This document shows positions 59,470 through 64,000 of a DNA stretch of 64,000 nucleotides, one piece after another. The DNA comes from Corythucha ciliata. Its lineage: Eukaryota; Arthropoda; Insecta; Hemiptera; Tingidae. Position numbers and translations under genes: made by a program. The stretch spans positions 15,768,029 through 15,832,028 of the forward strand of contig CM075942.1 in NCBI GenBank assembly GCA_038030265.1, read 5' to 3'. Positions within the stretch are counted from its first letter, which is position 1. Each line of letters starts with the position of its first letter. Under the pieces are notes generated by a model, which was given only the letters and a program-made list of their open reading frames with translations, ran no database searches and was not told the DNA's origin.

Positions 59470-59688
59470 TCAACCTTCAAATTCCGTTTCAGTCATCTTT
59501 TTCATGAGTTTCAATTTTTCCAGGAGCATTTCCTTCTCCAGCGCGAGGTTTTCTTTTGCTAGGGAGTGCCTTTCCCTTGCCATAGCCAATTCCTCCTTGA
59601 CTGCCTCTATTTGGATTCGGAGCTTCTGGCATCGCAGTTCCGATTCTATAGCTAATTCATTTTTCACGCTATCGTGGCCTGTAGGAAC
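59470..59688 (-). CDS. Coiled-coil terminal exon, unassigned
   Basis: After a CTACAG acceptor the frame encodes HDSVKNELAIESELRCQKLR, continues as a Leu/Glu/Lys heptad-rich coiled coil with EKEMLLEKLKLMKKMTE, and stops at 59470. This style of C-terminus is common in DNA-binding proteins related to or derived from transposases. A foldback element is inserted just upstream. I did not find the preceding exon. Phase rules out a direct join from the BESS exon at the donor-like GTAAAC. Confidence 0.4.
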   Translation of the reverse strand, partial: VPTGHDSVKNELAIESELRCQKLRIQIEAVKEELAMARERHSLAKENLALEKEMLLEKLKLMKKMTETEFEG

Positions 59689-59727
59689 GTGCCCGGGTGA
59701 GACGAAATCTCAACCTTTAATCGTCAG

Positions 59728-60105
59728 TAGTATGGGATGAGAAAATGTGGATGACAGAAAGACGACCGCCGTAATAATCAGTTTTTTCTTTTATAATTTG
59801 CGAATTTTCGTTCAGGCAACCAATGCTGCTAAAAACTTTTCTCTTATAAACGTAAGTAATAAGCGTCAAAATTTAGGGAAGAATTCTATCCGTATAATCC
59901 GTCCCTAAATTTTGACGCTTATTACTTATGTTTATAAGAGAAAAGTTTTTAGCAGCATTGGTTGCCTGAAGACGCGCTGGTGAACAGCGCGAAAATTCGC
60001 AAATTATAAAAGAAAAAACTTATTATTACGGCGGTCATCTTTCTGTCATCCACATTTTCTCATTCCATACTACAAATAGAAACCCGCCACACAAAAAAAA
60101 AATAA
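59728..60105. mobile_element. Foldback element A with 12-bp target duplication
   Basis: Inverted arms 59727 to about 59875 and about 59900-60073. The dodecamer TTTAATCGTCAG occurs at 59716-59727 and 60106-60117 and flanks the element. The right arm has CTGAAGACGCGCTGGTGAA CAGCGCGAAA, a stem-loop that the left arm lacks. A tail of about 32 bp with an A run lies outside the palindrome on the right. It resembles the hairpin terminal repeats of Penelope-like elements (inference). Confidence 0.75.
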
Positions 60106-60536
60106 TTTAATCGTCAGTTTCATAGAATGGGAAACTTTTCGGGAGTCATCGGGTGTATGGCAGTATAAGAGATGATAGCTGTGAGTGACATTGAGGTAAG
60201 TGAAATTCTTAACTAATCTCACGTAACTTTTCAATGTACTTTTATTTTGTTATAATGGTACACATTAGAGAAATATGTAAAATTGAGGTTTTACAAAATA
60301 ATAAGTGTAATGGTATTTTATTACAGGATTGTGAAATAAGTACAGCTAGAGTCATCACTCTCCTGTATGGAAATATGTTCAGGCGAAGTATCAGGCACAC
60401 TGAATGAATATAAAGGGACGTGTGAAGGAATATGTGGGAAATCGAAACTTTGGACATTTTAGGAGGCATTTTGGAAGTATCGAAGGGAGTTGTATTATGT
60501 GTGCGGTTTCTGATTAGTTGCACGAGAGAAAGAAGT

Positions 60537-60775
60537 TTACTTTTGATTGTCATGAAACGAGTGTTGACATCTGAAATTGGTATATTTTCCAACGACGTCC
60601 AATATGTCGCTTCGAAAATCAAGCTTTAATTCTTTCGGAATTTTTTTTATGCTGGGAATTAACGATTCCAAAAATAATTCATCGTCGTTCACTTCCGGCG
60701 ATCGAACTACGATAGGCGTGTTACTGAAGTCGATGTTTTGTTCCGGGTTTGGTTTTTTTCTTTCTTTCGCCCGAC
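60537..60775 (-). CDS. BESS-domain exon
   Basis: Encodes a basic start RAKERKKPNPEQNIDFSNT and then NDDELFLESLIPSIKKIPKE LKLDFRSDILDVV, a good BESS match: acidic lead, LFL-SL-P--K, and a second helix. BESS is the C-terminal interaction motif of arthropod MADF-BESS transcription regulators. No MADF domain was seen nearby. An AATAAA lies about 300 bp downstream near 60240. The exon could belong to a TE-derived or separate gene. Confidence 0.7.
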
Positions 60776-61485
60776 CTGCAGTTGACCCTGAACCTTTATA
60801 ATTTTATAAATTTTAACATAATTATTAAGAACATGTATTGATAAACAAACTTGGTCGTCCTTGTCTTCTGTTGCCACTCATCTGTTTGACTTTCATTCCC
60901 TGGTTATTCATCAACAAGTTAGTCGACGACATGAACATTGGGCGTCTCGGTACCCACTGTCGCTCACGAAGCTCGATGACATCTTGAAGCATAAAGCGAA
61001 TCCTTGACGACACTTTGGAGTCGGGCGATTTATGAGCTAGCTTTTTCATTCGAGCGAAATATTCGTTGAATAGAACGATGCCGCGTTTCTCGACGTTATC
61101 AACATTGCATTCACTCTCTTCCAACATTTTACCGCCCGTTGTCAGAAGTTTGCACAGACACTCGAGACTCTCTTCGTCGATTTTTTCCAAAAGGCTCTGT
61201 ATGCAACTGTGCATGATTTTTGAAGTAAGCACGCATTGCTTGTACAACTCACCGATAAATCTGAGGGATAAAAACAATACTTGGGTCAAAGAACCACCAA
61301 TAATGGCTAAATGGTGAGTTATAGATATTCTGCTTCGTCAGCAGTTCTCTGCGGACTCGATCCCTCCGACCCACCCACCCACCACAAAAAGTAAAAAAGT
61401 GAACTAACTTGACAAGGGCGACTGATTTCCGCCTTTTTCGCGTTTCTTCGGCTTCAAATATCAACTTCATTTCCTCTTTCTTTTC
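60537..61485 (-). CDS. eIF4G-like MIF4G end spliced in frame to a BESS-domain exon (5' partial)
   Basis: Visible exons: 61485-61409, 61260-60851 and 60775-60537. The first two encode the end of an eIF4G MIF4G domain: EKKEEMKLIFEAEETRKRRK, FIGELYKQ, EESLECLCKLLTTGGK, SSRIRFMLQDVIELRERQWV and PRR. In eIF4G this domain binds eIF4A and bridges mRNA cap and ribosome. After a 75 bp GTTTGT...CTGCAG intron the frame continues into an exon ending in a BESS motif, DDELFLESLIPSIKKIPKEL, then TAA. Human eIF4G continues instead to an MA3 domain. The upstream MIF4G exons are not in the sequence searched, so the gene start lies outside or in unrecognised DNA. The chimera could be a real isoform, a premature terminal exon, or two genes misjoined by me. 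Confidence 0.7.
60851..61260 (-). CDS. EIF4G: eIF4G-like exon, C-terminal MIF4G domain
   Basis: Strong match to eIF4G: FIGELYKQCVLTSKIMHSCI, DEESLECLCKLLTTGGK, FNEYFARMKKL, SSRIRFMLQDVIELRERQWV. It then continues MKVKQMSGNRRQGRP, still resembling human IKVQQLMAKGSDKRRGGPP. The donor is GTTTGT, phase 1. Confidence 0.93.
61409..61485 (-). CDS. EIF4G: eIF4G-like exon, MIF4G helix before FIGEL
   Basis: Encodes EKKEEMKLIFEAEETRKRRK and SVALV, corresponding to the human EELEEARDIARRRSLGNIK region. Acceptor TTACAG, donor GTTAGT, phase 2 joining KFIGEL in the next exon. Confidence 0.82.
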
Positions 61486-61559
61486 CTGTAACAAAACAAA
61501 CACAGCGTGATTCAAATTTTTAGAGTTCTACGTCGTTCGAAAATATAGAAACTAGCAAT

Positions 61560-62175
61560 TGCGCGTTTTAAATTTAGCACTACTGACTATTTTTACTGTG
61601 GAAATAGTAAAAATAGGCCCTAATGGCTATTCGCGCTCGACAAATGTCTTCATGGGTTATACGAGATATAAAAATGGCCCAACTCGACCAACGAATGGCG
61701 AGACCTTACATAAAAATGGCTTGTATTACTTTCCCGCTCCTAATAGAATGTTTGGCTCACTCTCTTACCGTTTCCACCTTGAGGTCTCGTCTCGGTGGAG
61801 GTGATCATTGCGAACGTACCATGTGGGGCATTGACAATGCTCCTCAGTACCTTGTTCTGGAATGTTTGTATGACCTTAATATTGGTCTTTTTTGTACAAC
61901 CCCAGAGCTGAATTCCATACGTCCATAGTGGCTTCATCACTTGTCTATATATTAGCAATTGATTCTGTATGGAGAGCTCAGAGTGCCTACCAAGTAACCA
62001 AGACAGCCTTCTAAACTTCAGTTTAGTTCTTCATTTTTCTTCTTAACGTGCTCTTTCCATTTTAGCTTGGTGTCTAGTGTCATACCCAGGTATTTAGCGT
62101 TGTTTTCTATGGGTACCTGTTGTTCATTGATAATTACTGGTATATTGATTATTTTTTTGTTTGTGAAATTAGGCC
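61560..62175 (-). mobile_element. Jockey-type LINE reverse-transcriptase C-terminal fragment
   Basis: The minus strand reads INEQQVPIENNAKYLGMTLD, TKLKWKEHVKKK and, after a frameshift, LLIYRQVMKPLWTYGIQLWG CTKKTNIKVIQTFQNKVLRS IVNAP. These are the KYLGMTLD and WTYGIQLWG blocks of Jockey-like RT after the thumb. Frameshifts and a lost 5' end show it is dead. It lies in the eIF4G-like intron or upstream region. Confidence 0.82.
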
Positions 62176-62197
62176 AGTCAAAAGAACACTAAAAATA

Positions 62198-62554
62198 TGA
62201 AGACATGTTGTTTGGCGAGGTCGTTAAATTATTTGAAAATGAAGGAACGTCCACTCGACCTCAGTAATCAGCTTTATTTATCCATCAACCGACGTTTCGC
62301 CCTGTCTGGGCATGTTTCACGGTCTGTGTAAGTAAAACACACAATGTTAAGACATACGCTTATTAGAAGGTACTAACAACAAAAGGACATGGGGAATCTT
62401 TGTAGTTGTTAGTACCTTCTAATAAGCGTATGTCTTAACATTGTGTGTTTTACTTACACAGACCGTGAAACATGCCCAGACAGGGCGAAACGTCGGTTGA
62501 TGGATAAATAAAGCTGATTACTGAGGTCGAGTGGACGTTCCTTCATTTTCAAAT
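62198..62554. mobile_element. Foldback element B, perfect 150-bp arms, 12-bp target duplication
   Basis: Arms 62231-62380 and 62405-62554 look identical in inverse orientation, with a 24-nt loop. The dodecamer ACACTAAAAATA lies at 62186-62197 and 62555-62566. A 33-bp non-palindromic tail sits on the left. Each arm carries GCCCAGACAGGGCGAAACGT in one orientation. Arm identity implies a recent insertion. Confidence 0.82.
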
Positions 62555-63019
62555 ACACTAAAAATAGCTAAAATCGCAATTAAAGGGCAATTCTGATTTT
62601 TTAGTATGTTGTTAGGACCAGTACCAGTAGGGTGTGTACAAGTTTGCAAGTATGCACTCTTCGATAATACAAGTGAATTACTCATGGGTTTATTTTCCAT
62701 GAATGTAGTCAAATCCGGCTTGAAATTACATGAAACTCGACACCCCACACCCTTATGATCTCAAAACCTTCGAAAATCCCCATTTTGGACCTGCTTTTGG
62801 CCCATAAAACCCCAGGGAGTTATTTGATCAAACTGATCAGATGTTAGGACCAACTAGATCCCAAATATGTATTCCATGTGCGAAGGAACGAGTTTTTTCG
62901 GGCAAGATATGACCCGTACGGCGGACGGACGTTGCATAAATCGAATCTAGACATGTTAAAACATACACAGAAAAAGTTTGAGGGTTGGTTGTGGACATTT
63001 TTTTCTGACCGAAAACATA

Positions 63020-63157
63020 GGGCCGTATTCAGAAACCCTCCTTCACGAAGCCTCAACTAAAGGAGTTGAAAAATGTGTTGGTTTATAAAAATTTGTCATC
63101 TGTTTTGAAGTCCTTAAAGGAGATGTAAAGGTTAAGGTTGGTTTCTGAATACGGCCC
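63020..63157. mobile_element. MITE with 18-bp GGGCCGTATTCAGAAACC termini
   Basis: 138 bp bounded by inverted GGGCCGTATTCAGAAACC and GGTTTCTGAATACGGCCC. ATA on both sides fits a 3-bp target-site duplication, as PIF/Harbinger-type elements make. No coding capacity. Confidence 0.75.
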
Positions 63158-63299
63158 ATAGTGTATTATTCAGAATAAAAATAAACCAAAATTTTCAAGT
63201 CCAAAAATGTGGAAGTAAAAAGTTGAAAATTTCTAGCGCCCTCTCTAAAACTTCGTGTGGCACTGTGAGCCCTCGAGTTTCTAATAAAAAATATCTCAG

Positions 63300-63850
63300 T
63301 GGTTGGTTTCACCCAGAACAAAGCAAAACAATTTCACTTTTTTGACCAAAAAAATACCAATGTTTAACGGCTGTATCTTAAACATGTCAACTACTTTTTT
63401 CATGTATATTGAATTTTCTACGATTTGAGGCCTAGCCCAGCTCTGTAGATTAGATAGTAGCAGAAGCCAAGATACAGCGCTTCCAAATTGATAATTTGTT
63501 TTGCCAAAATGATGGAATTTTTGGCTTTTTCTGTGTGAAACCTACCGCTGAGCAATATTTTATCACAAATCGAACGCTAACAGCGCCAAACGAAGCTTTT
63601 GAGGGAGCTTTTCAACTGTTTATAAACTTAAAACTTCTTTAAAAAACAACAAATTACCAATTTTGAAGAGCTGTATCTTGGCTACTATCGGCCCTAAAGA
63701 GCTGGGCTATGTCTCAAATTGTAGCGAATGTAATATACTTGAAAATTTTAGTTCACGTGTATTTACGAGGAATGCATAGTTTAGGAGATACTGTAAAGGT
63801 ACAGGAAAAAGTGCAAAAATTTCGCGGTTTTTCGAGTGCTACGAAAGTAG
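63300..63850. repeat. Diverged large inverted repeat
   Basis: 63418-63500 and 63640-63725 are inverted copies around CCAAGATACAGC / GCTGTATCTTGG and AGCCCAGCTCT. Weaker similarity continues outward on both sides for about 100 bp. Probably an old foldback transposon. Confidence 0.55.
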
Positions 63851-64000
63851 CACAGGTCTTTCGAAGCTGCAAACTTGGATTTAGACTAGTGGTACTACTA
63901 AAAAGTGGTATGCTAAAAAATCAGAACTAGCCGTTAAATTGCGATTTTATTGTTCTTGTACTTGTTGACTGGGCTAAGTAGGTGTGTGAAGACTTGAGCT

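Overview
The window reads as nuclear DNA of an invertebrate animal, probably an arthropod. The evidence is spliceosomal GT-AG introns, conserved animal proteins, tRNA-derived SINEs, Jockey-type LINE remnants and a BESS domain, a domain I know mainly from arthropods. The species cannot be named from sequence alone. Coding DNA is a small fraction. Most of the window is degenerate tandem repeat and mobile-element debris.

Three conserved genes can be assembled exon by exon. (1) A TBC1D30-like Rab GTPase-activating protein lies on the minus strand from 48092 to 2911. It has 16 coding exons with matching phases and a predicted 1058 residues. Its introns are either 59-85 bp (ten of them) or much longer (345 bp, 3.6, 4.2, 10.5 and 22.6 kb), so almost everything from 2.9 to 48.1 kb is intron of this one gene. 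(2) A SPATA6-like gene lies on the plus strand at 52980-54960, with nine coding exons and a predicted 431 residues, head-to-head with TBC1D30. (3) The end of an eIF4G-like MIF4G domain lies on the minus strand at 60851-61485. It is followed after a 75 bp intron, in frame, by an exon encoding a BESS domain and a stop. The 5' part of this gene lies beyond the window or beyond a TE-filled intron.

Layout: 0.1-2.2 kb minisatellite; 2.9-9.2 kb TBC1D30 exons 16-7, with minisatellites in intron 13; 9.3-19.8 kb intron 6 with three minisatellite families; 19.8 kb exon 6; 19.9-42.5 kb intron 5, holding a collapsed LINE, four tRNA-headed SINE-like sequences, a palindrome-studded foldback element, a duplicated 250 bp segment and large minisatellite fields; 42.5-43.8 kb exons 5-2; 43.8-48.0 kb intron 1; 48.1-53.0 kb head-to-head intergenic region with two further minisatellites; 53.0-55.0 kb SPATA6; 55-59.4 kb minisatellite and a LINE 3' end; 59.7-64 kb eIF4G end, two 12-bp-TSD foldback elements, a Jockey fragment, a MITE and a diverged inverted repeat.

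The most unusual signal is the non-coding DNA. At least seven minisatellite families with units of about 17-36 bp fill the long introns and spacers. Several share a core resembling AATTCGCGG or AAATTTCGCGG, and each block keeps one strand orientation. One orientation of the commonest unit resembles a 3' splice site. Other items worth attention are the eIF4G-BESS junction, two foldback elements sharing one architecture with 12-bp duplications, and a 435 bp element carrying ten copies of a CATTTCATGAAATG-type palindrome.
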